Assembly (NCBI GenBank): GCA_032622095.1
Contig: CP136068.1
Coordinates: forward strand, 5,495,314 to 5,559,313
Source: Siphonodentalium dalli
Taxonomy: Eukaryota; Mollusca; Scaphopoda; Gadilida; Siphonodentaliidae
Reading direction: 5' to 3'
Length of the DNA stretch: 64,000 bases
Shown here: piece by piece, positions 13,731-24,545 of the stretch
Layout of the letters: each line of letters begins with the position of its first letter
Numbering within the stretch: position 1 is the first letter of the stretch
The notes under the pieces: generated by a model
The model's input: only the letters and a program-made list of their open reading frames with translations
What the model was told of the DNA's origin: nothing
Databases searched by the model: none
Program-made: the position numbers and the translations under genes

Positions 13731-15059
13731 TAGGGGCGTAGGAACCGGGGGTGTAAGCAGGGGCGCCGAAAGCATCCAACGGTAGGGGGCAGAGCCTACA
13801 AAAAGGGCACCATTCCGCAAAAAAGGGCATTTTCTCCACAAACTCGGGAAAATAACCATAAATTCATTGTGGCAAAAATCCCTATTTTAATGGTATTTGT
13901 CGGTTTTTATGGCCGTTTTGTGATAAAATTGACAAAAAATATTCCTTGTGAAATTGGTGGTATTTGGACCAAAAAAGTCACATTTTTCTATAAAAACACG
14001 AGATTAAACACACAAAAAGCATTTTCTGTCTCCAGAAAAAGGGCAAGTCCTGCCCCCCGCTCGCCCCCCTTGGTCAAGGGCAGGGGGTCAGCTGCCCCCT
14101 CTGCCCCCCCTCTTCCGGCGCCCCTGGGTTTACCCCCCCCCCCCAAATTTCCAGAAAATGGTCAACACTTAAACTGTATTTCTTATTTATTCAACCTAAC
14201 CAGTCACATTCTCCGCCCGCACAGTTTGACATAAAATATATAGTATACTCTATATGGGCAATTAGCAGTTGGGGGTACCATTATAAAGATTAGGTGCCTT
14301 GACTGTCATGTGTTATTGTCTCACTGGTTTGAGTTATCAAATGTTTAGGTTTTTATTGGGTAATAAATTATAACTCCCCATATGGTGCTATCCACCGGCC
14401 TTTGCTCCTTATAAGCCTTCTTGTTACAGTACTCTCTCAGAAATCATTGTGTGTTAGCCCACAAACGGTATCTAATTTGTCCAAAGTTACAAAATAAATC
14501 AACACCAAGATTTTTAAGATGAATTCAATACGAAATTATTTGAAGAGTAATTACAGAAACTACGCTTCATCACAGCTAATACTTTGGTACTGCTTAAATG
14601 GCGAGTCTGCCTGCTTTATCGAGGCCATCTTTCAGTTACATGCTCTACTGCTATGGATTATGCAGGGAAAGCTGAGAATGTGAATATATAATTATGTAAG
14701 TATAAACCTACATAATTTTATCATGTTTTCATGGAAGACTGCTCCATTTGTACACACACGCTTATGAGAGTCAAAAATGATCTCCATACTATTTTGTACA
14801 ACAGGTGAAAAACTAAAATACCATATTTTCCCTCAATGGGTTATTTAACGTAAATGCTGTCATAGATGCAACGAAATGTGATCTGAGGGGTTTAAATTCA
14901 GAAAAAATTCCCCACCGAAGAGAGGAGACACCCATCTCAAGCTCTCCCCATCTCCAGGCTGTGGCTGTCATCGATGGCCTATCGCATGTGGCCCCTCGTA
15001 TACAAACTTCTTTCCTACACCCCTAATACCCCCAATAAATATAGCTTCCTACGTCCATG
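13731..15059. mobile_element. hAT-like DNA element, outer of a nested pair
   Basis: The ends are imperfect inverted repeats: TAGGGGCGTAGGAACC at the left and, read inward from the right, CATGGACGTAGGAAGC (12 of 16 match). The flanks are 8-base target repeats GCTTTGAT (13723-13730) and GGTTTGAT (15060-15067), 7 of 8 identical. Copy 2 of the duplication shows the uninterrupted target GCTTTGAT at 28543-28550. An 8-bp target duplication fits the hAT superfamily. No transposase frame is visible, so it is non-autonomous or decayed. It interrupts intron sequence just downstream of exon B'. Confidence 0.75.
13758..14126. mobile_element. hAT-like MITE nested inside the 13731-15059 element
   Basis: The 15-base terminal inverted repeats are CAGGGGCGCCGAAAG at the left and CAGGGGCGCCGGAAG read inward from the right (14 of 15). 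The flanks GGTGTAAG and GGTTTACC share 5 of 8 bases, a weak target duplication. The interior has G/C-rich runs of GGGGG and CCCCCC. It is about 369 bp, too short for a transposase. Confidence 0.7.
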
Positions 15060-15115
15060 GGTTTGATTGACTGAATGAAACATCGTAAACATTACTATGA
15101 AAACTTAGTTCTTAC

Positions 15116-15462
15116 CGTAAGAATGGCTGTGTTTGATTCACTGAATGACAGCTCCCGGACAAGCTGAAGGGCAGCTGATATCTCTTCTTCATTGCTCTTG
15201 TTTTGTTTTACTGACTTCATAATTAATGGTAAAACACCCTTCTCCACCAAAATTTTCTTGTTCTCATCACATTTTGTAATTTTCGCCAGAGCAGCCATAA
15301 TTTCTGCAGAAGAGTACCCATCAAATCTGTGATCATCCTGTTTTAGTGACGATCGAAGTAGATCAAGGATTAGTGCCAACAGTGTCACATCAGCTGCCAG
15401 TAAATGTTTCTGTTCTTCATCTGTTATGTATGCTAACACCATCAAAGTGTCCAATTTTACAC
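15116..15462 (-). CDS. Armadillo-repeat protein, exon B' (copy 1)
   Basis: This internal exon of 347 nt encodes 115 residues plus the last two bases of a split Cys codon. On the minus strand it is preceded by TTCTTCTTTAG and followed by GTAAGAAC. The peptide begins VKLDTLMVLAYITDEEQ and carries the GYSSAEI and VLPLIM motifs. Its alternating amphipathic helices (LDTLMVLAYI, AALAKI, AALQLVREL) are typical of ARM repeats. I recognise the pattern (LAYI-DE, DHR-GYS-EI, NKK-L-E-G-LPL) from invertebrate ARM proteins that often carry a C-terminal TIR domain; no TIR is seen here. The frame is open throughout. It ends in phase 0, so it can splice to any phase-0 exon. It differs from exon B at about 18 residues and by four extra residues (RSSL). 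The full gene model is unknown. Confidence 0.8.
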
Positions 15463-15940
15463 CTAAAGAAGAACAATATTTTATTGAGTATTAAGTCACA
15501 GAATTGATGAAGTGATAAGATAGGAGAGCGGGGTGACAACCCAATAGTATATCCTACATTGAGAAATTTTAAAGTCGGAAGAGTTGAAAGGAAATTGTCA
15601 ACTGATAAACAATGAAGAGTGGATATTTAACGTATAGAGTACAGAAACATATTTGTAACGTATGTACAATGTATGTGCAATTGTTTGCAGTAAACACCAA
15701 CTGCATAATAATGTTTATCTATTTGTTCCGCGGTATTCATTTTTGATGTAAAAAGCTATAAAATGAATTTATCTCTGTGATAACATCATTTATACACAGC
15801 ATGATGCAATTGAAAATTAATGTTACACATCCTCAGCCAATCAGAAGAGAGGGGACTGGGGTGAAGGACAACAAAAACTCTTGTTGACTGGAATTTCAGA
15901 CTCAAAACTATTGTTTGTCCATGAATCTACATCTGATGAT

Positions 15941-15959
15941 GGGGGGGGGGGGGGGGGGG
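15941..15959 (+). repeat. Poly-G tract, 19 bp
   Basis: A G19 run after CATCTGATGAT. The same position in duplication copy 2 has G33 (33853-33885). Confidence 0.95.
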
Positions 15960-16016
15960 TGTAATGAATTCCGCCATGTTCAAGCATATGGTAAATCTCT
16001 GAAAATGACATGATCC

Positions 16017-16891
16017 AATGAAAGTGTCAATGACACTGTAGCTCAACTTGGAAAGGGATTACTTTCATATGTTACAGTCAATGGAATGATTAGGAATGAG
16101 GAAAGTTTGAAAGGCCTATTTGTGTAAAGAGTAAAATCCAAGATGGCTATTATAAATTTCATGATGATACGTCAAAAGATACGACCAGTATAACCTGTGT
16201 CAAAGGATTTAGTCATGTAAAGAGGAAAATCCAAGATGGCTGCTGGTGGCCATGTTTTTTTGCCGAATGACCCCAAAATAACTCGTTCCAATCTACATGT
16301 CAATGTCAACATCCATGACAATCATACGAACAGTTTGACCTGTAGCCCGTGATAAATTGAATTTTGAAATCCAAGATAGCCGCTTGCAGCCATGTTATTA
16401 GCCTAATGACACAAAAATGACTCGTTCCCATCTACATGTCATTGTTAACATCCATGACACATTTCATGATGATCCTACCAAAGGTACGATCTGCACCTTG
16501 TGCCAAAGGATTTAGTCATGCAAAGAGTAAAATTCAAGATGGCTGCTGGCGGCCATGTTTTTTGGCCAAATGACACCAAAATTACTAGTTCCCATCTGCA
16601 TGTCAATATTAACATCCAAGGCAAATATCATCATGATTAGACGAACAGTACGACCTGTAGCCTGTGCTAATAGATTCAATTTTGAAATCATAGATGGCCA
16701 CTGGCAGCCACGTTTTCTTGCCGAATGACCCAAAAATGATTCGTTTCCCATCTACATCTCAACGTCAACAGGCCTAACAAATCCCATAATGATCTGACCA
16801 AAGGTACGACCTGTAGCCCGTGCCAAAGGATTTAGTCATGCAAAGAGGAAAATTCAAGATGGCTGCTGGCGGCCACGTTATTTGGTCAAAT
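16017..16891 (+). mobile_element. Family-A element (A3), 3' end lost
   Basis: It begins with the family-A palindrome and TAGCTCAACTTGGAAAGGG and contains about five diverged units (AAGATGGCTGCTGGTGGCC and relatives). At 16892 it is cut by the inverted-repeat element and does not resume at 18505. The GGAC stretch and 3' hairpin are missing. Confidence 0.7.
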
Positions 16892-18504
16892 TACTCCAAG
16901 AAAAAGTGTACCCGAGCTAAATCTTGAATTTCATGCTTCACTATCCACTTTACAAACATTAAATGTTGTACAATACTTTAACAGGTTGTAGAAATATATT
17001 GGTGATATGAATTAATTATTTTATGCAGTGAAACATATTCAATTCTCACATTTGTCGTGGTGTCAAAAAATGTCATACTCCGGCCCGACGCCGACTCGGG
17101 GGGAAATTGTGTACTCGGAAAATATATGATATAATTGTATCACTATTATACGAATAATTTATTATTTCAACGAACTATAAGTCAGCGAAGTCATAGTTAT
17201 ACCAATGTTAACTTCATTCAAACATTACAAATTATTCTTCTATTATAATAAACTTTACATCCAAATTACATTAAAAAGTGTACTCCGACGTAATCTATCA
17301 CGCATAAGGTTTGTTTTTATATTCTCTTATACTTCCGTCACCACAGCTCGAAGCGGAATATGATCAATATTGTTATGCATGATTGTTTACCCACTAAAAC
17401 ACATTATGAAGGCCCTATGTGACAAGTTTGATATGTCATAATTCGCCCTGTCGATTGTGGTATATTTGCCTTAGCTTTTCTGTTTGATTTTTGTACTACA
17501 CAAACAACAGGTAACACCTCTTTTGATAAATCCAAACTGCACCAACACCTTGTAGATTGTTTAAAACACAAACGATTCTCCATGTTTCCTTCACGAAAGA
17601 AGCAGTTGAAACTCAATAAGAAACATGTTTTAACATATGACTTAGAATTGGACTGTGATGTATGCCGTTTGCCTAATATATTCGATGACATAGTAGAATG
17701 ATCTGCAGAAGAATGTGATACATGTGTTCACCATATATGTACAAGTGATCCAAATAATTATAAATGCAAGAGCTGTTCCGTTTGAATTAAATGATAACTT
17801 AGCCTTATTGCTATGATGTATGGTATAATGACATGATGAATCCTACACACGTGACTGCATGGTTCTATTGACGTGTAGTCACAGACTATATAGTGTAATT
17901 CTACTGACTCACCTCGGATCGAGTCACCATTAGTGACCCGCGCTGATCATGGACATCCTTGGTAAAAAATATCGGAAAACAAGCAAGACATCAGTAAGAA
18001 TATGATCATGTCATTATAAATGATAAGCCTGTATATATTATTAAAAAGGGGGTGTTAAAAATGAACCAAAAGACACTGAATTAAAAACCCCGACGTTGGC
18101 CGCAGACGTCGGAGTACACTTTTTAATGTAATTTGGATGTCAAGTTTATTATAATAGAAGAATAATTTGTAATGTTTGAATGAAGTTAACATTGGTATAA
18201 CTATGACTTCGCTGACTTATAGTTCGTTGAAATAATAAATTATTTGTATAATAGTGATACAATTATATCATATATCTTCCGAGTACAAAATTTCCCCCGA
18301 GTCGGCGTCGGGCCGGAGTATGACATTTTTGACACCACGACAAATGTGAGAATTGAATATGTTTCACTACATAAAATAATTAATTCATATCACCAATATA
18401 TTTCTACAACATGTTAAAAGTATTGTACAACATTTAATGTTTGTGAAGTGGATAGTGAAGCGTGAAATTCAAGATTTAGCTCGGGTACACTTTTTCTTGG
18501 AGTA
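16892..18504. mobile_element. DNA element with ~400-bp terminal inverted repeats
   Basis: The left arm (16892-17291) and right arm (18106-18504) are inverted copies of each other. Both run from TACTCCAAGAAAAAGTGTAC inward to GTGTACTCCGACGT, with only scattered differences. The ~815-bp interior contains a relic of a Ulp1-like cysteine protease on the plus strand. AGTGTACTCC occurs at both ends of the arms. No clear target duplication was found, and the left boundary is uncertain by about 10 bases because family A (TGACCCCAA) resembles TACTCCAA. Long-armed DNA transposons that encode Ulp1-type proteases are known, so this may be a shortened member of such a group; the superfamily is not assigned. 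Confidence 0.7.
17429..17785 (+). pseudogene. Ulp1-like (C48) cysteine protease C-terminal relic
   Basis: One plus-strand frame reads ...RPVDCGIFALAFLFDFCTT, then FDKSKLHQHL and, further on, MFPSR. The DCG-F-A-AF box with the catalytic Cys (TGT at 17456-17458), followed by an F-D-S-HL segment, is characteristic of Ulp1/SENP-type proteases in transposons and repeated invertebrate genes. After a Tyr-Asp-rich stretch come paired Cys (CDVC, then CDTCVHHIC, then CKSC), a possible PHD/RING-like zinc module. An in-frame TGA at 17699-17701 separates the two Cys clusters, and the next stop is at 17783-17785. The catalytic His and Asp region upstream is missing. It is therefore a truncated, disrupted fragment, and its location between long inverted repeats points to transposon cargo. 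Confidence 0.55.
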
Positions 18505-18727
18505 CACTTTTTAGTGTGTTTTCGAAGTAAAAATGCTATTAAAAAGTATGTTAGTAATTTTTTCGGTAAAATTTTTATCACATATTGAATAAATTGGCAT
18601 AGTAGCATATAATTTAGCGAAAGAAATTTGTTTTTCCATAAAGTAGAAAAGATATGCAACATATATCTTCCGAGTACACATTTTCTCCGAGTCGGGGCCG
18701 GAGTACACTTTTTAGTGACCATCGTAT
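18505..18727. other. Spacer with repeated GGAGTACAC motifs
   Basis: AGTACACTTTTTAGTG occurs just outside the right arm (18501-18516) and CGGAGTACACTTTTTAGTG again near 18700-18718. TTCTCCGAGTCGGGGCCGGA lies between. This looks like an extra partial copy of the arm's inner boundary, possibly from an older related insertion. Confidence 0.4.
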
Positions 18728-18913
18728 TTTGGTCTGAAAAACACATATACAAAATTTGGTTCCGATTGGATAGAAATTTTTTTGAGTTATCGCACCATGC
18801 GTAAAGTGTCTACGGACAGACAGACAGACAGACGGACGGACGCACGCACGCACGACAAGTGGTCAATCCGGACGTCGACATTATGTTTACCATACTATGG
18901 TATGGGTAAACAT
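18728..18913 (+). mobile_element. Family-B element, 3' tail only
   Basis: It reads AAAATTTGGTTCCGATTGGA, then TTTGAGTTATCGCA, then a CAGACAGACAGACGGACGGA microsatellite. It ends in the hairpin GTTTACCATAC/GTATGGGTAAAC, identical in order to the end of the complete copy at 29234-30579. The 5' palindrome and most of the core are absent. Confidence 0.65.
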
Positions 18914-19598
18914 AAAAAGTGCATTTTTTTCAACAAGATGGCCACCATTACCATGCCATGACGTCTTCTCAGGTTTTCATTAAGCTAACTAATGCAATTG
19001 GTCTAAATGACACTAATATGCCGATTGCGCAATTTAACAATCTCCAGACATTTGCTAACCGGAAATCACATGTCAATTTCACACAAAAACAGACATGCCA
19101 CTAAAATTTGGCTCATCGCCATAGAAAATATAGAAAAAAATATCTGACGTCATCATTGACCTGCGCCATAAGCACCATCGAGTGCTCTTATGGTTGCTAT
19201 AAATATGTCAAGTTAATACAAAATGCAAAATTTTTGGTCTATGGCAGATCACGCCTAGTGTCATTTTGTGTATGGCTGCACTCTTTTCATAGTAGCTCCA
19301 TTACAATTAAGTTCATGTCATGTTGAAATATGGCATCAACACCCTTGCTAGTAATTGCTTCAGATAGATTTTGGAATCTTTAATCTAACAGATTCATTAC
19401 GAGATACATGTACAATTGATCCCTGAATGAGGATTACCCAAACCAGTTCTCAGTATGACATCATAATTATCAGCAGAGTTGAGTTTGGGGGAGGGGGGTA
19501 GTCAGCCGAGTTGGGGTGATATTATCCGAGGTCCATAATAGGTCACTTGATATCAAATAAGTTAATAATATATTATACATGAATCATGTTATACTTAC

Positions 19599-19731
19599 AC
19601 TGATCCTCTGTCTTGAGGAATGGGATCATACAGTTGACAAAATCAAACTTTCTGAAGTAACTTTTCTCTCCATGACCCTTGGCACAACTATGAAGGATAC
19701 CACATACATGTTTGTGTGCATCTTTATGTTT
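19599..19731 (-). CDS. Armadillo-repeat protein, exon A' (copy 1)
   Basis: This 133-nt internal exon encodes 44 residues plus one base. The minus-strand acceptor TTTCTTACAG precedes AAACATAAAG and the donor GTAAGT follows. The peptide runs KHKDAHKHVCGILHSCAKGH, continues with YFRKFDFVN and ends IPFLKTEDQ. The C-GILH-CAK segment followed by a LLPFL-like motif is the repeat just upstream of the LAYI-DE repeat in the same ARM family. The last base T joins GT of exon B' to make Cys, so the pair splices in frame across a 4.1-kb intron. It differs from exon A at 45107-45239 at three residues (H/R, G/A, M/L). Confidence 0.75.
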
Positions 19732-20453
19732 CTGTAAGAAAAATAATAGTCATACTGTAATAAACAAATTTTTACCTGCATAAGGCCAAAATAAAGATGG
19801 ATACGTGTGTCTGGTCAAAACAAGACAGTCAATGACTGTGGGGTCTCTCACCAGACTGTAAAGACGGAGAAGACTGGGACTCTAAAGACTACAATAGTCA
19901 GTACTTGTCAAATCACCTTAACATAAGCAGTTCTAAATAGAAGGGTCATCATTGAATGATGGGAGAGGATATCGGGGTGTCCACCTTGAAAGTTCTAACT
20001 GCAAACCACTCCCCCTCATCCAATATATCATTGCCATTACCTCCCAACCAGACAAAACTAAATTACAACTGGTACTTCGAGATCTCCAACTGTTTGAAAT
20101 TTATCGAAACATTACTGATATTACAGGTGTAACAGGATATCTCCCCCTGGATATCTCCCCCTATGTATGACTAAATTTCACTCATTTGATAGTTTGGTCT
20201 TGAAATGGACAGAAATATGTTTTTTTGACATTGATTTTTTTTTTATTTAACACAAAAATACAAGTGACAATTTTTTTGTTTAAATGTTCAGGTTTGGATA
20301 TTCCACCCCACCCAGCATATACAAGACAAAATGTATTGCTTTTTTGCTTTATATAATCTTCTTCCAAGAAAAAGTTGTTTGAGTCAGGGTTTGGGGATGG
20401 GGGAGGTGGATGTCCAGGCCAGGATATCTCCCCCTACCCAGAACCTACATGAC

Positions 20454-21386
20454 AAATGAAAATTTCAATGACACAGTAGATCAACTTGGAAAGGGAATAA
20501 TTTCACGTGTTACAGTCAATGGAGCGATAACGAATGCAGAAAGTTGAAAGGTCTAAGTAATCTAGAATATTAATATGAAGAGATATACATACTGAATGAC
20601 TCTACAATGACTCGTTCCCAACTACATGTCAATATTAACACCCATGACAAATTTCATGATGATTTGACAAACATAATGTCCTGTAGCCCGTGCTGATGGA
20701 TTGAATTTTGAAATCCAAGATGGCCACTGGCAGCCATGTTTTTTGCTGAATGACCCCAAAATAACTCGTTCCCCATCTACATGTCATTGTTAACATCCAT
20801 GACCAATTTCATGATGATCCGACTAAAGGTACGACCTGTAGCCGGTGCTAAATGATTTAGTGTAATAGTGATACAAAGAGTAAAATTCAAGATGGCTGCT
20901 GGCGGCCATGTTTTTTCGGTCGAATTACCTCAAAATGACTCTTTCCCATCTAAATGTCATTGTTAACATCCATGACAAATTTTATGATGATCATACTAAA
21001 GGTACGACCTGTAGCCCATGCCAAAAGATTTATTCGTGCAAAGAGTAAAATACAAGGTGGCTGCTGCCGCCATATTTTTTGGCCAAACGACCCCAAAATT
21101 ACTTGTTCCCCATCTACATGTTAACATTAACATCCGTGACAAATTTCATGACGAACAGTACGATCTGTAGCCCGTACTAATGGATTTAATTTGGAAATCC
21201 AAGATGGCCACTGGTGGCCATGTTTTTTTCTTATTGACCAGCTGGACTGACCCCAGAATGACTCTTTCCCATCTACTTGTTAATGTCAATAGCTGACAAA
21301 TTTCATTATGATATGACCTATATTGTTGACGCCTCACACACACAGACATACCAAGCCATGGCAATAGCTTAAAGTTGAGCTAAAAA
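20454..21386 (+). mobile_element. Family-A element (A4), short
   Basis: The ends are diverged but recognisable: TTTCAATGACACAGTAGATC at the 5' side and AAAGTTGAGCTAAAAA at the 3' side. The core has about five units. Truncated copy A8 lies at the equivalent place in duplication copy 2, which makes this one of the oldest A insertions here, in keeping with its higher divergence. Confidence 0.7.
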
Positions 21387-21464
21387 TCATCTTATGATTT
21401 TATTACTTAAAAGGCAACTGTTAATATTTCATCATTTCAATGTCATAACTAGTTTGGTGTGAAT

Positions 21465-22547
21465 CAAGCCTGGATATAATTTTTTTTTGAGTGTCTGACA
21501 AAATGACAGGCACCAAAGATTCGGCGTCTGACATTTGAAAAGTGTGTCTGTCATTTACCTGGTATCAATAAATAGCAGCAATTAGTTGTTTTTTAGCCCA
21601 TTCCAATGCACAAATTAGATTCATTGATGCCATAGCAACTTTACAACAAATTTAAAACACGGAATCGCGGAAACGTGAAACGAAACGACGCTTAATTATA
21701 TCAATTACTCAAGTTACTGAAACTATTAATGTCAATCAAATCGGAAAATTAGGATTACTATACGTGATCGGGACTTTTGCATACATTATGTACTGTGCTA
21801 AGTCACTGAACTGCCCATTGCTAATTTCAAATTGGCCGGATCGGATCAGATTAATCGGAAGTTGGTCGATATAGTAGCGCAAAATAGTTCGCAGAAAAAA
21901 ATCCTACGCCGTGCTTCCCCTAAGTAAACACAAGCACATGTTTCAAAACGCGGCGATTTAAAAACTACCCGGTATGAATTTTTTCGGAATTTCTTCCGCT
22001 AAATCTCCAACTAACACCCTTAACTTGTGGAATATATTACACTTGTGCTGATTTAACTTGTGACATCTCCGTGTATCTTACGTCAAACGAGAAAAACATG
22101 ACAAAGTGTATTTCTTGGTTGGAGTTACCCCCAGTGGCAGCCATTTTTTCTGGGTTTTTCACGTTCTAAAAATAGAAAGTCGTAAATAGTGCGGACGTGA
22201 AGGCAGCGATAATTCGCAATTTGCGATCAATCATCAATCGCGGACAATTTAGGTTAGAGGTTGCATTAAAATTACATTTATAGGTCCTGTATACGGAACG
22301 GATCATTAACATGTTTTCGGTAAAACGCGTTGTATTGGTGGGGGGATTTGATATTTAGTGCACAGTAGTGGTAATTGAATGTCTTTGCCACGGATAATAC
22401 ATCTACTTGTTGTTTTCCCCTTAATTATATATTTTTCGTGAAGATAATGGGCGCCGGACAAACTGACGGACGATAATAAGGTGGCGCCGGTCATCGGTGT
22501 ATTTGGCTCGGTCAATGACCGTGTCCGACCTATTATATCCAGGCTTG
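21465..22547. mobile_element. hAT-like element with perfect 8-bp target duplication
   Basis: Terminal inverted repeats start CAAGCCTGGATATAAT on both ends (right end read inward). The flanking 8-mers GTGTGAAT (21457-21464 and 22548-22555) are identical. Subterminal sequence has GTCTGACAAAATGACAG at the left and CGGTCAATGACCGTG at the right. It is 1083 bp with no transposase frame. It belongs to the same family as the element at 39283-40718 (CAAGCCTTGAAATAA ends, same subterminal motifs). TIR plus 8-bp duplication supports hAT. Confidence 0.85.
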
Positions 22548-22731
22548 GTGTGAATAAGGTTCAAATATAACATCCAATAAAAATATAGATATAATTTGAT
22601 CAATAAACGTGTTTTTAGCAACTTTTAAAAGTCGATGAATTTTTAAAGCTAATTCTGCTCGAGTCATGAGACCGCAAAATCTGTGACGTCAATTTGCGAC
22701 ATCACCGTAAAAATGCTGTTTAAAAAATAAA

Positions 22732-22917
22732 ATGGCTTCTCTGCACATTTTCAATTCAGAAAGTGACCCTGAACATGAAAACGGCGAAGATATAATTGCT
22801 GTGGAGGATTCTGAATCTGTGTCAGATACCAATGATGCCTTTAAGAGCTTGTGTTTAAATATTGGCCCATATTTACATGAACCAGATGCCGATAAAGATA
22901 TAGTCAATGAGACCTGA
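22732..22917 (+). CDS. Short acidic ORF, possible first exon or gene relic
   Basis: It starts at ATG after an A-rich stretch (AAAAAATAAA) and encodes 61 residues rich in Ser, Asp and Glu, ending at TGA. Segments include ESDPEHENGED and LNIGPYLHEPDAD. The G-PY-EP-D pattern is reminiscent of the N-termini of some repeated invertebrate genes and transposon proteins, but I cannot name a family. No donor site is obvious before the stop. The reverse strand is also open over this interval (22689-22946). It could be chance or the 5' remnant of a lost gene. Confidence 0.25.
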   Translation: MASLHIFNSESDPEHENGEDIIAVEDSESVSDTNDAFKSLCLNIGPYLHEPDADKDIVNET

Positions 22918-23241
22918 AATTCTCCCGAGTCAGTGTCAACAATCATTGAATCGAATTATCAAGTCATTCATTGTTGGCAACGGTTGTCATGATAATTGAT
23001 TGTTATTCTACAAATGAAGAATCTATATCTAATTCTAAAAAAATATTCTAAGAAGACATAAGGAATATAAATCAACCAAATTTGAGGACTGTATCGCTAC
23101 TGATCAGTATCACTCATTTACTGTCTGTGTGACTAAGTATCACTGTTCCCAGTGAGATGGGAGCATCTGTCAAAATCCGGTGGAAAACTTAGGAGGTGTG
23201 TAACAAGTACTGACAACATTGTCAGATAATTGTTCAATCTA

Positions 23242-23431
23242 CAGTAATGCCCTAAATAATTGACTCCTTCACCACAGCATAATTATGCGTAACTTTTCAG
23301 GATTTAGTTGTAAATATGGCTTAATGCCATCCACCGGAAAATATGAATGGCAACAAGCCATTCAGACTAAATCCTGAAAACCTTCCATAATTCTGCTGTG
23401 GTTAAGGAGTCGATTATTTAGGGCATTACTG
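23242..23431. mobile_element. MITE with ~65-bp inverted repeats flanked by TA
   Basis: The left arm begins CAGTAATGCCCTAAATAATT and the right arm, read inward, is CAGTAATGCCCTAAATAATC. Homology extends about 65 bases inward (ACTCCTTCACCACAGCA, TTCAGGATTTAGT). TA dinucleotides flank both ends (23240-23241 and 23432-23433). TA target and CAGT ends suit a Tc1/mariner-type MITE. Confidence 0.8.
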
Positions 23432-23433
23432 TA

Positions 23434-24404
23434 CTGTGTACTGGCACTGTACATAACTCCTCCTCCTCCTTCATAAAAACAACAATTGAGCCGAACCGCC
23501 TTGAACAGTCGGTTGTTGATACTGGAGATCGGTAACACTGAACGTATGTAGGATTTATTATTATATTAAATATGGATTCTTATTTCTAGATGTTTCATAC
23601 CAGTGTCGTGGGATAGGATTCTGAACATTGCCGGTGTTGTGATCGATTACCGATACACTTGACAGTGGTGCGAAGAGCACTTCAGAACTCAATCATAAGC
23701 CAGACAAAACAGAGGTCATGTCAACTTAATTGTTGCATTATATATATTGTAACAATGAATGATATACAACCATAGTGACTCCTTCATTATTTCACTAGAT
23801 ACCATATTTTTGTTTCATATTGAATTTTTTCATTTCGTACTTTGTAGAAAATTATGTATTTATTTCCCTATTGTGTAACATACATGTGTATAGTGACATG
23901 ATAAGAAACAACCAATTGATTTCCTACTTGGTATGAAACGACCAAACAATAAGGTATGAAACTAACAAAAATATGTTACAAAACAACCAAATATATGGTA
24001 AGAAATGACTTCAGATGATACAAAACATCCTGTACACATTTATATCTCCTCTGCAGCATCAGCATCTAACATCATCATCAGACTCCACTAAAGTGCCTAC
24101 TCTTGTGTGCCAAATAAATGTACCTGTTATGTTTATTAATTTTATGAGAAAAATCAACCCTGCACGACGCTTATTATAATGTAGGTCTGCACATTTAAAC
24201 AAAATTATGGTTCTGTTCAAAATTTAATTAACAAATTCTATAAAAATAGTTTAATTACAAATACAAGAGACTGGATTTTTTATTTGAGATGTTGCGCACA
24301 TGGGGCATGTATACAACGATGGTTAAATTTTCCCCTGCATGTACCAATTTAATTTAAGCACGTCAATTGCGAAAACTTGCTTCATAATCAAGTTTAGATC
24401 AAAC
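23434..24404. other. AT-rich sequence, no gene seen
   Basis: Only short frames. A stretch near 23965-24010 (AAAAATATGTTACAAAACAA) resembles 27185-27225 (AAAAATATGGTACAAAACAA), so a dispersed repeat is likely. Confidence 0.4.
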
Positions 24405-24545
24405 AAGCAGTCGCAGTCAGCGGTATCCCCCGCCAAATTGTGAAGTTGGGGAAGTGCATTCTCAATAATGTTTGCGTTCTCAGTATGTACTAAGCAAGCG
24501 GTGGAATTATGTCAAAAAGCCTGACTTGCGAACTCATTTTGGTGT
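24405..24545 (+). mobile_element. Family-H element, 5' fragment
   Basis: It carries GCGGTATCCCCCGCC, AGTGCATTCTCAATAATG and GCCTGACTTGCGAACTCATT in the same order as the start of the complete copy at 58832. The tandem core and tail are missing. Confidence 0.65.

Larger units (their letters stand above)
13472..21386. repeat. Segmental duplication, copy 1
   Basis: Collinear blocks match copy 2 (28063-46105): 13472-13720 with 28063-28550, exon B' and flanks (15060-15745) with 28551-29233, 15750-16015 with 33430-33935, and 18925-21386 with 44385-46105. Both copies are in the same orientation and carry the two ARM exons in the same order. Copy-specific insertions interrupt the match: nested hAT-like elements, A3, the long inverted-repeat element and a B tail in copy 1. 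The family-A array at 20454 has a truncated counterpart at 45775, so that insertion predates the duplication. Confidence 0.8.

Noticed and set aside
17404-17691. 95-codon minus frame inside the long-inverted-repeat element
   Set aside because: It is the antisense of the Ulp1-like plus frame, which has the recognisable motif.
16884-18512. A target-site duplication for the long-inverted-repeat element
   Set aside because: Candidate flanks (GTCAAATT and CACTTTTT) do not match, and the left edge is blurred by family-A similarity.
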